A stretch of 64,000 nucleotides of DNA, taken from NCBI GenBank assembly GCA_012295275.1, contig CM022676.1, positions 16,811,501 to 16,875,500 of the forward strand, given 5' to 3'. Source of the stretch: Chrysomallon squamiferum. Taxonomy: Eukaryota; Mollusca; Gastropoda; Neomphalida; Peltospiridae. Position numbers and translations under genes: made by a program. The notes below the pieces were generated by a model that did no database searches, was not told where the DNA came from, and saw nothing but the letters and a program-made list of their open reading frames with translations. Shown one piece after another: positions 53,846 to 64,000 of this stretch; the first letter of the stretch is position 1; every line of letters starts with the position of its first letter.

Positions 53846-53903
53846 ATGTATTTCTTTCCGTACATCTGGAATTATTCATTTGTTACACCTACAGCTATTT
53901 CAG
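53846..53903 (+). CDS. orphan leader exon, left arm
   Basis: 58 nt, ATG to 'tcag|gtatgtc', phase 1. MYFFPYIWNYSFVTPTAIS: aligns with 792-849, but Asn, Tyr and Thr weaken the hydrophobic core. No matching receptor exon follows on this strand within the window. Confidence 0.5.
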
Positions 53904-54285
53904 GTATGTCATTATTTTGTTTATATATATATAGTTATTAAGAGTGAAATACCGAACAATAATACTAATAAAATTACATACACAAAGTAAATTATCGATT
54001 AACTCTGAGGTCATCCGACAATCGTAAACTTTTATATTTGTTTCAAAATAACAAATCGCACAAAAATTCTAAGAATATTTTTCTTTGAATTTATTAACCA
54101 TTTCATTTCTTTGTATCATTGTTCATTTCACATGGTATGCAAGATGATATTGATATAACGATTTCAAATTTTGAAACATATAAAACATATACAAACAGTT
54201 TGTTATAAAAGACTGGCTGTCTCAGTACCAGTAGTGAACTATTGCTGCCTGAACTGAACAACAAACTTTCACTTGTTAAAAAATG

Positions 54286-54725
54286 TATACACAGCACAAA
54301 CATTGCCCGTCAGTACGTAGACATTTTAAAATTAGTTTGAATATAATATCATCCATTTCTCTGATAATATTTCGATTCTATATATATATATATATATATA
54401 CACCAGGGAGCGGAACAACTGAAACCATCTTTTAGACTCAGAATAACTGTTATTATCCAATATTGTATCAATATTGTTGTTATCAAAGAAGCATGCAAAC
54501 CAAACAAAAAAATAAAAAATCTCTTAAATAAATAAGTAAATAAATAAATGAAATGATAAAATATAATGTATAATGAAATAAAATAAAATGAAATAAATAA
54601 ACTAATGAGAAGAGGAATTAGGAACTTAAATCTTGACCCGTATCGTAATTGGTTAATAATTATGTTAGTGTTTTAGAGATTATAATCAACGCAAGTGCAT
54701 ACACTGACACTGTAACGTAACACAG
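54286..54725. other. spacer DNA left of the chitin-binding gene
   Basis: (AT)n at 54379-54402 and (AAAT)n near 54530-54600; no gene is seen. Confidence 0.45.
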
Positions 54726-55296
54726 TTATTTAAAACGGGTCTCTAGAAGATCGTCCATTGTCGGAAAAGCCGAGAATTGCCGACAGGTGGAGGAAAAGAG
54801 TACGCTCTGTTTCTTGTTGTCATCCCACTCTCTTAAAATAGGACACGACTGGTAACTCGCGTTTCCATGGTTACAGTCGACGTACATGGAGCACGTGAGG
54901 CAGTGCTCATACAGACCGTGTAGTCGTTGATCATCGTAAATGGAGCTAACGGTGCATCTCGGTTGCTGTTGCTGCTGTGTATTAGCCGTAGACGGAGCAG
55001 ATGTTACTTGAGCCGGTTTCTCAGAATTCATTTCTAGATTTCTCAAATTCTGAAAGCGACTGTTGACTCTCTTGGAAATTGAAAAAAATCTTTATCGAAA
55101 GGATGTCCCAGCGACAGTAAATCTTCATTCAGTTGTTTATGCATGTCGTTCAGGTCGTTGTGACTGACGTCGTTGGTGGGAAGTTTTATAGCGGACATCA
55201 GGTCGTCATTATCCTTGGAGTTAAAACCAACCGGTTTCCCGCCAAAGTAGAGCGGTACACGAGGCTGAAAACGTCTCAAACTTGATTGGCTGAGCG
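54726..55296 (-). CDS. chitin-binding gene exon 4 (C-terminal CBM14-like)
   Basis: Acceptor has a long pyrimidine tract ending 'gttttgacag' on the minus strand. It starts in phase with exon 3 across a 94-bp intron. Reads LSQSSLRRFQPRVPLYFGG, later DLNDMHKQLNEDLLSLGHP. A T-run at about 55083-55089 must shift by one base to reach the CBM14-like end, which closes with TAA at 54726. Confidence 0.55.
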
Positions 55297-56842
55297 CTGT
55301 CAAAACGAGGAAAAGAAAACTGTTTTTCTTGTAGGTTATCAACGTAATTGTTTATGTCAGAAGTCAGCATGGAGGCTGGGTTGATCTCACGTCGAGGCGG
55401 AGTTGTGCTGGATGAAGTCGTACTTCTTCTAATCGGACTGTCTGTGACGTCATATGTACTGTAGCTATTGGTGACGTCATTTTGGTGTGGAGTATTTATA
55501 TCATTATTTTTATTCTGGTTAGTGGATATTTCTTTTTCGTTCTGTTTACCTCTGACGTCATTTTCCTTCTCGTAACCTGAGAATTTTTCAGTCGGCTTAC
55601 TAGTGACGTCATTTTCACTTAAGTTGTTTGTGACGTCATTTTCATTCAGGTTACTGGTGACATCATTTTGAGTGAGGTCACTTGTGACGTCATTTTCATT
55701 CTTGTAGCTCGTGACATCACTTTCAGTCGGACTATTGGTGATGTCATTTTGATATTCATTATTTATCGAGTTATTTGTAATATAATTTTTCATATTTTGT
55801 ACCTTCATTTGTTGTGACGTCATTTTCATTCGCCTTACTTCCCAAAGAAATATCTGGGGAAAAGTAGGAGAACTTGTATTCGGAACCATCAGGTAGAGTT
55901 ATCGAAGATTTCTTCGCTTTTCTCAGATCTGCAGAAATCATCTTCTCTGCCTCTGTCTGTGTCCTAAGAGAAGAAATAAAACAGTTTAGCACACAACCTA
56001 TTTTGTGATTTCTGTGATGCCTCTAACTTCTTACAACCACAATAAACACTAAAACGACTACTTCAACAACAATAACAACAACAACGAGAATGTAAACAAG
56101 AAACTGTTATATTTACAGAGAAATTAATGAGAAACTGTATTTAAGTTAGCACAGTAATGACTCACCCACAGTTTGCCTTCTCCTTGCTGACACATCTGCC
56201 GGTGGTGACGTCGTAGTTTCCTTTGAAGCAAACGACAAACTGGGTGCAGTCGGTGCAGTCGGGAAGTTGCGTGTTGTCGCCGACCATGCAGTCAGAACGT
56301 CGTGAACACGTGCTGTTCACTAATCAAACCAAAACAACAGAAAAACAAAATAAATAAAGAAACAACAGATAAAGAAAACAAACAAACAAACAAGCAACAG
56401 ATACATTAAACAACCACAGATAAACAAAATAACAAAACAAAATGAAAAACCGCAGATAAACACCCAAACATAACAAAACAACAAGTAAACAAAATAAACA
56501 AACAGCAGACAAAGAAACAAACAAACAAAACAACAACAGATAAACAATTTAAATAATGGATAATCTGTGAAGATTTATTTTTTTACATATATAACCTAAA
56601 TATATACGTGCGTCCGTGCGTGTGTGTGCACTTCTATGGATGGATGGGTGTAATATACGTGAGTGTTTAGACATTTTGTACTAAATTATAAAAATAAATA
56701 AATAAACAAACAAACAAACAAACAAACAGGAGATTAGAAAACGTGAGTTGATCAAGTACTTACATTTAAATGGCGTTTGACTCCAGCAAGATGAGAAAGA
56801 AACTGTTACTATGGCAACAACAAACACTGCTGAAAGAGCCAT
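54726..56842 (-). CDS. secreted CBM14-like chitin-binding protein (gene model, four exons)
   Basis: Minus-strand exons 56842-56764, 56319-56166, 55963-55391 and 55296-54726. A leader (MALSAVFVVAIVTVSFSSCWS) is followed by a Cys-rich region with LPDC, FVVCFKGNYD and GRCV. Then comes an NDVT-repeat linker, and a C-terminal region with CLTCSMYVDCNHG, CPILREWDD and SSTC. Both Cys-rich parts resemble chitin-binding type-2 (CBM14/peritrophin-A) domains, so an extracellular, chitin- or matrix-associated role is likely. Phases agree at all junctions. Two frameshifts are needed inside exons (near 55786 and 55083), both in homopolymers, so either the assembly or the gene is faulty. It occupies the spacer of the large palindrome and is unrelated to the receptors. 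Total length would be about 455 residues. Confidence 0.6.
55391..55963 (-). CDS. chitin-binding gene exon 3 (NDVT-repeat linker)
   Basis: Starts TQTEAEKMISADLRKAKKS, then SEYKFSYFSPDISLGSKANE. The rest is a degenerate 10-residue repeat around NENDVTS. A one-base frame change is needed in the A/T run near 55786-55790. Donor GTGAGA at 55390. Asn/Thr/Ser-rich linkers are common in secreted matrix proteins. Confidence 0.52.
55445..55822. repeat. 30-bp coding minisatellite rich in TGACGTCA
   Basis: TGACGTCA occurs at 55445, 55472, 55553, 55604, 55631, 55685 and 55815, with near-variants between. Each codes DVT on the minus strand. The octamer is also the palindromic CRE. Confidence 0.75.
56166..56319 (-). 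CDS. chitin-binding gene exon 2 (N-terminal CBM14-like)
   Basis: 154 nt, phase 1 to 2, donor GTGAGT. Reads LNSTCSRRSDCMVGDNTQ, LPDCTDCTQFVVCFKG, TGRCVSKEKANCG. Eight Cys, GC-rich for this window, as expected of conserved coding DNA. Confidence 0.65.
56330..56560. repeat. AAACAACAGATAAAC-type low-complexity repeat
   Basis: Imperfect short repeats of AAACAA/GATAAA in intron 1 of the chitin-binding gene. Cys/Phe-rich minus-strand frames here are artefacts. Confidence 0.7.
56764..56842 (-). CDS. chitin-binding gene exon 1 (signal peptide)
   Basis: ATG at 56842 directly follows 'attacag', which may be an acceptor from an upstream 5' UTR exon. Leader then QTPFK, donor GTAAGT. Too short for ORF calling; identified by leader shape, donor and phase. 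Confidence 0.6.
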
Positions 56843-57275
56843 CTGTAATTAAATAAAATACATATGGGCACACATATACATATACATATATAAACATTTA
56901 CTACAAAAAGAAATCACAATTTAAAAAATAGAACTGTTCGAGATAATAACTGTTATTATTTAATGGGTGTGTTATATATGTGTATGTAACAGACTCGTAT
57001 CAGGTATGTATATATATATGTATCAGGTATGTATATATATATATATATATATATATGTTTCTATATGTATTTGAATGTATGTGATTTAAAATACACTTAG
57101 AAAGGATCAAAGCATACGTTTCTGCTCTGCTAACAAGGATTAAAATCCAATCATTTACTATAAAAAGAAATCACAATTTAAAAAATATATATATATATAC
57201 ATACACCCACACACACACATACACACATATACATACATATATGTATATATTTATATATATATATATTTATGAATG

Positions 57276-57340
<65 letters not shown>

Positions 57341-57509
57341 TCAAAGACACACAGATATACATATATACAGATATACGCACGTATATACACACAATAAACC
57401 TCCCTTTACAATATCAGAAGGGCTTTCAACATAAATTATCTCATTTAATTAGTTTAAAATATATATAATAACTTTGTCTAATAGAGAAGAACACACACAC
57501 ACACACACA
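56843..57509. other. spacer DNA right of the chitin-binding gene
   Basis: (AT)n at 57030-57055 and 57188-57332 and a (CA)n entering the gap at 57491. The phrase 'tttactataaaaagaaatcacaatttaaaaa' halves occur near 56900 and 57155. No gene is seen. Confidence 0.45.
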
Positions 57510-57709
57510 NNNNNNNNNNNNNNNNNNNNNNNNNNNNNNNNNNNNNNNNNNNNNNNNNNNNNNNNNNNNNNNNNNNNNNNNNNNNNNNNNNNNNNNNNNN
57601 NNNNNNNNNNNNNNNNNNNNNNNNNNNNNNNNNNNNNNNNNNNNNNNNNNNNNNNNNNNNNNNNNNNNNNNNNNNNNNNNNNNNNNNNNNNNNNNNNNNN
57701 NNNNNNNNN
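57510..57709. other. assembly gap (200 N)
   Basis: Placeholder gap at the inner end of the right arm, entered through a (CA)n run. Confidence 0.95.
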
Positions 57710-58339
57710 CATTTTTTAACAAGTGGTTGTTTAGATCAGGCAGCAATAGTTTACAACTGGTACTGAGACAGCCAGTCTTTTATTACAAACTGTTTTTATG
57801 TGTTGTAGGTGACATCTTAGAATTTAATTTTGATTGAAGGTCATTTCGAATTCACGTCAGATTCAAGATGAAACAAAACGTGAAACTATTTCAGAATTTA
57901 CATGCAGCTATTAAGGATTTTTACCAAAGTAATTTTTCAGTGAAATAGTTTCATCAAAATTGAAGCGCTAATTAAAAATATGTCAGGGTTTGAAAAACGT
58001 GGCAGTTACGTCCACTTCTGTCCAAAAGATCAAACTTCAAGGCCAAATAATATTAAACAAATATTCAAAGAAGAGGAAATCATTATATCAATACTATCTT
58101 ACATACCAAACGAAATGAACAACAATACAGAAAAATGACACGGTTAATAAATTCAAACAAAAACATATTTTTAGAATATTAGTGCGATTTGTTCTTTTAA
58201 AACAAATATAAAGGTTTACGTTTGTCGGATGACCTCAGAGTTAATCGATAATTTACTTTGTGTATGTAATTTTATTAGTATTATTATTCGGTATTTCACT
58301 CTTATTAACTATATATATATAAACAATAATATGACATAC

Positions 58340-58397
58340 CTGAAATAACTGTAGGTATAACAAATGAATAAATCCAGATGCACGGAAAGAAATACAT
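58340..58397 (-). CDS. orphan leader exon, right arm
   Basis: Minus strand, 58 nt, ATG at 58397 to 'tcag|gtatgtc'. MYFFPCIWIYSFVIPTVIS has a better hydrophobic core than the left-arm copy. It points left into the gap and spacer; no receptor exon is seen ahead of it. Confidence 0.5.
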
Positions 58398-58472
58398 TTC
58401 TTAATTAAGAACTGTCTACATCAGTCTGTCTCCATCAAACACTACTACTTTAATTCAGATGCTTATTGCTAG

Positions 58473-58481
58473 CTTTATATA
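58473..58481 (-). promoter_or_regulatory. TATA box, right arm
   Basis: TATATAAAG on the minus strand, 75 bp before the ATG at 58397. Confidence 0.5.
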
Positions 58482-58621
58482 CATTGCACGTTGACTGACG
58501 CAGTTTATTTGGTAATCGTACACCTGTTTGTTACTAGTAGCTGAAGTGGAACGTATCACACTGATGAAATCAAGAAAAAAAAGTATTATTATCAAGAACA
58601 GTGAAGAAAACCTTTTTTGTT

Positions 58622-58935
58622 ATAATATATCTATCTGTCTGTCTGTCTGCCTGAATATCTATCTATCTCTGTCTACCTGTCTGTCTGTCTGTCTGCCTGA
58701 ATATCTATCTATGTCTACCTGTCTGTCTGTCTGTCTGCCTGAATATCTATCTATGTCTACTTGTCTGTCTGTCTGTCTGACTGTCTGAATATCTATCTAT
58801 GTCTACCTGTCTGACTGTCTGAATATCTATCTATGTCAAACTGTCTGTCTGTCTGAATATCTATCTATGTCTACCTGTCTGTCTGACTGTCTCTCTGTCT
58901 TTCTGTCTGTCTATTTATCTATGTCTCTATTTCTC
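58622..58935. repeat. (TCTG)/(TCTA) repeat, right arm
   Basis: Mirror of 53396-53616 and about 90 bp longer, with more of the 30-bp units. Confidence 0.8.
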
Positions 58936-60880
58936 TGTCTATATTTATTTATTCTAACTTGTTTATCATTATGTATACTTCAGAAAGGCAATCTAAAATA
59001 TCCCTAGATACTTATGTGAAAGTTTCTAAATGTGATTGTATGTTTTTTCTGTTTCTTTGAGTGCGCGTGTGTGTGTGTGTGTGCGCGCGCGATTCTCTGA
59101 ACAACGATTTACATATTCGTATGTTCAATTACAGAATATTCTGTTATGAAAATCTGTATTGATTCAGCCAATTTGGATAAATTCTTCATCGAATTCAGAA
59201 TTTGAGAAATAAATATCTTTAGTGTCTCTAGTACAAAACACTTAAAAATAGTTGATTCATCGACTATCAAAGTATTCTATTATTAGAAATATTAATTAGA
59301 ATAACACAACTGGTGACAACAACACGCAACCATTTATCAATACAACAGCGCAGTGTGAATCAATGTTATCAACATGTCTTAACAATTATATACTCAATAC
59401 ATTTTATTTTTAGTATAATCATATCCCTTCTTGCGTCAAAGTTATAATGAAAATATATCTTGCTCATACTATATGAGAAATATGATTATAAGTAGATTAT
59501 TGATTTTTGCTAAATGATAATTATAACTCAGAATGGATGTGAAATATATCTAGAAATTCTTCATCCCAATTATATAGCTGTCAGGTTTTTTTTTTTGTTT
59601 TTTTTTTGTGGTTTTGTTTTGTTTTTGGTTTTGGTTTTTTAAACACAGCCTCACTTGCTTTCTGTCAAGATGATGTTTTGCAGGTGTAGGGGTCTCTGAT
59701 ATTCTATCAGTGGTAAATCTCATGTTACAGCTTGATAGCTTCTGACAGAAACAATGGAGGTATCATGTGATTACGGGATTTGTGTTTCAACATTCTTTTT
59801 GTAACAATCTGTAAGTCAAGAAATCAGTTTACACATACAGACATATACACATATACACACGAAGACAAATATATGCAGGCAAACATAAACAGAAATTTGC
59901 AGACACACTCATACACACAAAGTAGTTTATACGTATGACAGTAACTTAGAATAATCTGTCTTGCTCTAACCTATTGAAACAGTAGATCCTGTTTAAGGTT
60001 TGATCCTCGTAAATAACACCCAGTATACCTTAGTGTGTCTCCTGTATCAGTGACACAAGATTTGTATCTACCCTACATAACAAACAAACAGACACTTTAC
60101 AATATATTTAATAGTCAAACAACTAAGACCAGTATACCGAAGTATTCGGAGGTAGGGGGAGAGGGGAACAGCATTTTAAAATTATCTTTAAGTAAATTGT
60201 AAGTTGTAAAGCGCATGAACTTGCATAACAAGAAGACAAATTTGTAAATAAAATTAAAGTAATATATAATAATATGCAACCTATAATATTATCTAATATC
60301 AGTTCATATTTTATTTTATTTTAATTAACACTCCTACCATTGTATAGAGTCTTTGAGTGTTGTATATACCTTGAACGATAAAACACTATCTAGCGAGAGA
60401 GAAAGAGAAGGAGATAGAAAAAGCAAATTTTAGTAAAGATTACAGTTTATTCCTCATGTTCAAGAATTATTCTTTGCAGGATTGTTCATAATGTTTCTTT
60501 TCTACATTTTAAAAAAAAAGAAGAAAATAACAGATAATATTAACTTTAATCCTATAGTTTATGAAAATGCGTTCATCTGCACCATTTTATCAACATATTT
60601 AAATATGTTAAATCGACGAGTATCAAAGGATAAACAAAGAAAAATAACTATGGTCGTATCCTCCTTGATTTCTGTAGATATAATATGTTTTTCATGTCTG
60701 GAGCACTAGATGAAGATAGATGTGTTGGGAATATACTTGTCTTTAGTAGAACATTTTGCCATTTTCTTGATTCTTATTAAATGCCCATAGTCCTAAATGC
60801 GAACACGAATACATCCTGGAAACAAAGTAACTGATACCTGAGAAGGCTCAAAGGAAGTTCGAGGGAAATGATGTAAAAGC
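58936..60880. other. right-arm DNA between promoter and LINE
   Basis: Mirror of 51561-53395 plus the T-rich insert. No gene is seen. Confidence 0.45.
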
Positions 60881-63420
60881 AAGAATTTTGTTATAACTTA
60901 AAAAAAGCAACATCGGAAGCCTTTACTAAATGAAGTCTCACAAAACTTACAAAACTGCAAGTCTGCGGACGTTTATTCTGAATTTATAAATAATATAGTC
61001 TCAGATATAAATGTAATATTTATAAATGCAGCTAAAGATACGTTTGGAAAGAAACCAACCTACATTACAATAAGCATCATTATAATCAGGTCGGGTTTAA
61101 CAGAGCTTGCAAAACTGCCACAAAGATATCAGGGAAGAGAGACAAAGATATAAACAATATGGTGGAGGTATACTGAAAACTGACTTGAAGTACAAAGAGA
61201 ATCAATTCAAACAAACGCTAAATAGATCAGTTAGGGAACGTAAAATATCTATTAAACGTAAAATGAAAATGATAAAAACGTCAAATCCAATAGAGTACTG
61301 GTCAGCTCTTAACAGCAATAAACACTGACTGTCAGAAGAACATGTGTGAACTGATTTGTTTTTTCAAAACCTTTAACTGTAGCGTTGATGAAAATTGCAC
61401 ACTGAAAGCCAAGAAAGAACTAATGATATTTTGAACAACCCTTTTTCAGCCGACGAAATATCTAGAGCAGTTAACAGTGATCAACCAGGCGGAGAAGACT
61501 TTATTACTGATGAATATATTAATATATACTGTTAACATTATGTTACCTTTATATATTCTATAGTTTAAGGTTATTCTTCAAACATCAACTGTAACATCTA
61601 GTTGGTTGATGGGACGCGTTAAACCAGTATATAAGAATAAAAGTGCCAGAAGAGACCGAGAAATCTATAGATCTGTTACATTATCAATCTCTTTCGGTAT
61701 ATTATTTGAATCTGTACTGAATTCTGAATTAAATAAGTATGCAAATACATCAAACCTGCGTTTACAAAATCAAGCTGTATTTCGTAAAAGTTATTCCATA
61801 ACGGACCACTTATTGTCTTTATGGTCTATAATTATTTTAATGAACAAATGTAAATAAATCAAAAATAATAATAAGTAAATGAATAAATAATAAAATGAAA
61901 TAAAATAATAAAATATATATATATATATTTGGCTTTTATTGATTTTGAGAAGGCTTTTGAAGATGTGATAGTCTGCAGAACTTGATTATGGAATAAGTTA
62001 ATTAGGTCTGGTATAAATAGAAAATGTTTTAATATTTTAGTAAATATCCATTAAAATACTAATGCAAGAAATACAGCGAACGGTTTGTTGTCTGATTCTG
62101 AAATCGGTATCAGGCAAGGAGAAAATCCCTCGTCATTTTTGTTTTCTACATGACTTAGAAGTGTTTCTTATAGATAGTAAGGCAAATGTACCAGAATAAA
62201 TTGCAACAATGAAAAATGTAATGTTTATGTTAAGCTTTTATTCTACTATAAGCTGACATTTCAATAGTGTTAGCAAAATGTTCGGATGCTTTCCAGCATA
62301 ATTTTAATGTGTTTGACAAATGAAACTAAGATAATGATTCTCTATACACGGAGAAAACTTCGTATTTATTATGTGTTAGTTCTATGGAGAAAATATTGAT
62401 ATGACTGATAACTATATATGCACATATACATAAGAAAAACACAATGAAAGCTGTGTATACAATAATATCTTAAAATCATCAGAATAATTTCTCCATCGAC
62501 TGTGTACTTGATTTATTTGATAAACTAATGGAACCAATTTTGTTGTGAAATTATAGGGTTTTATAAGTATACGTTTAATAGAGAAATTCCATATGAAGTA
62601 TTTATTAAGTGTTAATAAATGTACCCCTGGTTCTATGATCTATGGTGAACTGGGACGATATCACCTTTATATTTCTATAAAAGTAAGAATAATAACATTT
62701 TGTGGAACCTAATTTGCAAAGTCAAAACAAGATTTCCTCATAACTATTTTATTTAATGAATGTTGTCATTATCTTTGGAACAGATTTGTGAAAAATATTT
62801 TAGACGATTTGGTTAAGAATATATGTGGACATAACGCAATTTTCATAATATTAAATGGTTACTTCAAACGGTACACAAAACATTACATGATCGATACCTG
62901 CAAATATGGAAAACCTGAAACGTTGTCAAAGCTTATTCATTATGAATTGGATTAATTAAGTATGCATTGAAATTAGAAAATTCTTATAGCGCTCTGTCAA
63001 ACGGGTTCTCATGTTCTGACGCGATAATCGCACAAGATAAACAATCGCTCTGTTGAAGAGCAGTGTTCAAGCGAATGTTCGTGTCTTATGTAAAATTAGA
63101 ACTCTGATGTTAAACTTGCTGTTAAAACTGGTTTAATATTGTAAGACAAAAGAGAAGATATTTGTAATTTTGACAAATGTGTAGATGAATGTTATTATGT
63201 ATTTAAAAGCGAGGATGCGAGAAACGGTCTACCAGATAAATCCAGATATATTTTCAAACAATAATTTGTTTAATATCAAAAATATGTTTACACGTTTATG
63301 TCGAAATACCGTTTTTGTAACTTGTCGTCTGAAACTGAAACGTATTTTCAGACGAAAGCGAGAGAGCTATTTAAATAATAATAAACGAATAATTAAATAC
63401 ATAAATAAATAAATAAATAA
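60881..63420 (+). mobile_element. LINE (non-LTR retrotransposon) remnant, right arm and beyond
   Basis: Plus-strand pieces: connector at 61107-61328, RT start at 61606-61857, FIDFEKAFE near 61930, GIRQGEN near 62105, a KTKIMI-like piece near 62325, and C-terminal blocks YGELGRYHLYIS (62640) and LDDLVKNI (62800). Near 63150-63200 a Cys-containing stretch resembles the end domain of such elements. An (AAAT)n run at 63395-63420 looks like the 3' tail. Many stops: inactive. Extends about 850 bp past the arm end. Confidence 0.65.
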
Positions 63421-64000
63421 CTACAAAGATGACGATTATGATGAATATAGTTATTAATAAATCAATACATAAATAAAAGCTGAAAGAAAGATAAAACTCT
63501 TGTTAATTATATAACTCGGACTTTAAATACATTTTAAATATATAACATTGCAAATCATTATATGTTCTACTACTATAGTTCGATTTTTTTCGTACATTCT
63601 TGTTTTATAGTTATATGTTTATTTCTTAAAGGTATTTATCTAGTGATATGTTATGGTTATATCTTAACTGAAAGTGTTGTACTCACGAACATACTTCATC
63701 ATACAGTGAAGAAAATGTACAGAATTCTATGTCATTACTCATTGTAATAGTTGCTTATAGTTCGTGTCTTGTTTATTTATTTTATTTTCTGACTCTTACT
63801 AATAAAGTGAGGTTATTTCTTCCTAATTTCACTCTTTGCTACTTTAAAATCTATATATATATATATATATATATATAAAGCACACTTAATTTGTTTTTTC
63901 TAAATGATGTCAAAGATTATTATGTAGACAAATATGGCATACAGGTGTCTGTGTAATGTATAACTGATTATACTAAATTAATGGAATAACATTATATAGA
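63421..64000. other. flanking DNA, right end of window
   Basis: AT-rich, (AT)n at 63852-63876; no gene or repeat that I can support. Confidence 0.45.

Larger units (their letters stand above)
49868..54285 (+). repeat. left arm of large inverted repeat
   Basis: Reverse-complements onto 57710-62554. Outer end: 'ataatttcacaacaaaattgg' at 49868 against its inverse ending at 62554, after which similarity stops. Inner end is at least 54285, limited by the gap in the other arm. Arms carry the LINE, the GATA/GACA repeat, TATA box and leader exon in the same order. Identity is high by eye but with indels. Confidence 0.88.
57710..62554 (-). repeat. right arm of large inverted repeat
   Basis: Inverse of 49868-54285. 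About 400 bp longer, mainly from sequence at about 57809-58075 that is missing on the left and a T-rich insert at about 59584-59700. Confidence 0.88.

Noticed and set aside
56320-56547. Cys/Phe-rich minus-strand frames
   Set aside because: AAACAA-type low-complexity DNA within the chitin-binding gene intron.

Overview
The window is AT-rich, intron-rich metazoan DNA with many microsatellites and three scaffold gaps of exactly 200 N. There is no operon structure. Coding sequence lies in short exons with GT-AG borders, almost all in phase 1. The expanded SRCR/Ig/FN3 receptor modules, the chitin-binding secreted protein and the decayed non-LTR and Ty3/gypsy elements suggest a lophotrochozoan, most likely a mollusc. 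That assignment is inference; no marker gene fixes the species.

Main content, plus strand, 0.7-41.5 kb: a candidate type I membrane receptor gene. A TATA box (712) precedes a signal-peptide exon (792-849). About 8 kb of first-intron DNA follows, carrying two decayed copies of the same promoter/signal block. Next come an Ig-like exon (unit 0, 9124) and a tandem array of 2.8-kb units. Each unit has three exons: Ig-like A, Ig-like B and FN3 C. Five units are complete and the sixth is cut by a gap at 26726. After the gap lie four two-exon SRCR domains of group A type (27.6-35.7 kb), a last Ig-Ig-FN3 unit (36.5-38.6 kb), a transmembrane exon (39207) and three short cytoplasmic exons ending in a stop at 41530. 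The tail carries YTNL and YEVL tyrosine motifs.

43.7-48.3 kb: a second transmembrane/tail cassette with intact frames and splice sites (45734, 46460, 47531, 48179). Its upstream ectodomain is decayed (Ig-like and FN3 remnants). It is either the surviving 3' end of a sister gene or an alternative 3' end for the first gene. Its 3' flank holds a 51-bp-arm hairpin and a degenerate minisatellite.

49.9-62.6 kb: a large inverted duplication with arms at about 49868-54285 (minus-oriented LINE, then plus-strand TATA box and signal exon) and 57710-62554 (the mirror image). The two promoter/signal exons point inward at a spacer. The spacer holds an unrelated minus-strand gene (54726-56842) for a secreted protein with two CBM14-like chitin-binding regions and an Asn-Asp-Val-Thr repeat linker. 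The LINE continues to its 3' end outside the right arm (to about 63.4 kb).

Most notable: the near-identical receptor array next to diverged flanking units; a deletion junction and a transposon that mark the edges of the amplified core; a 6-nt splice-donor shift shared by all complete core units; an SRCR exon that lost its donor and reads into a hydrophobic tail; duplicated signalling tails; and orphan promoter/signal-peptide exons in a palindrome. Together these suggest a fast-evolving, copy-number-variable immune-type receptor locus. That reading is inference.
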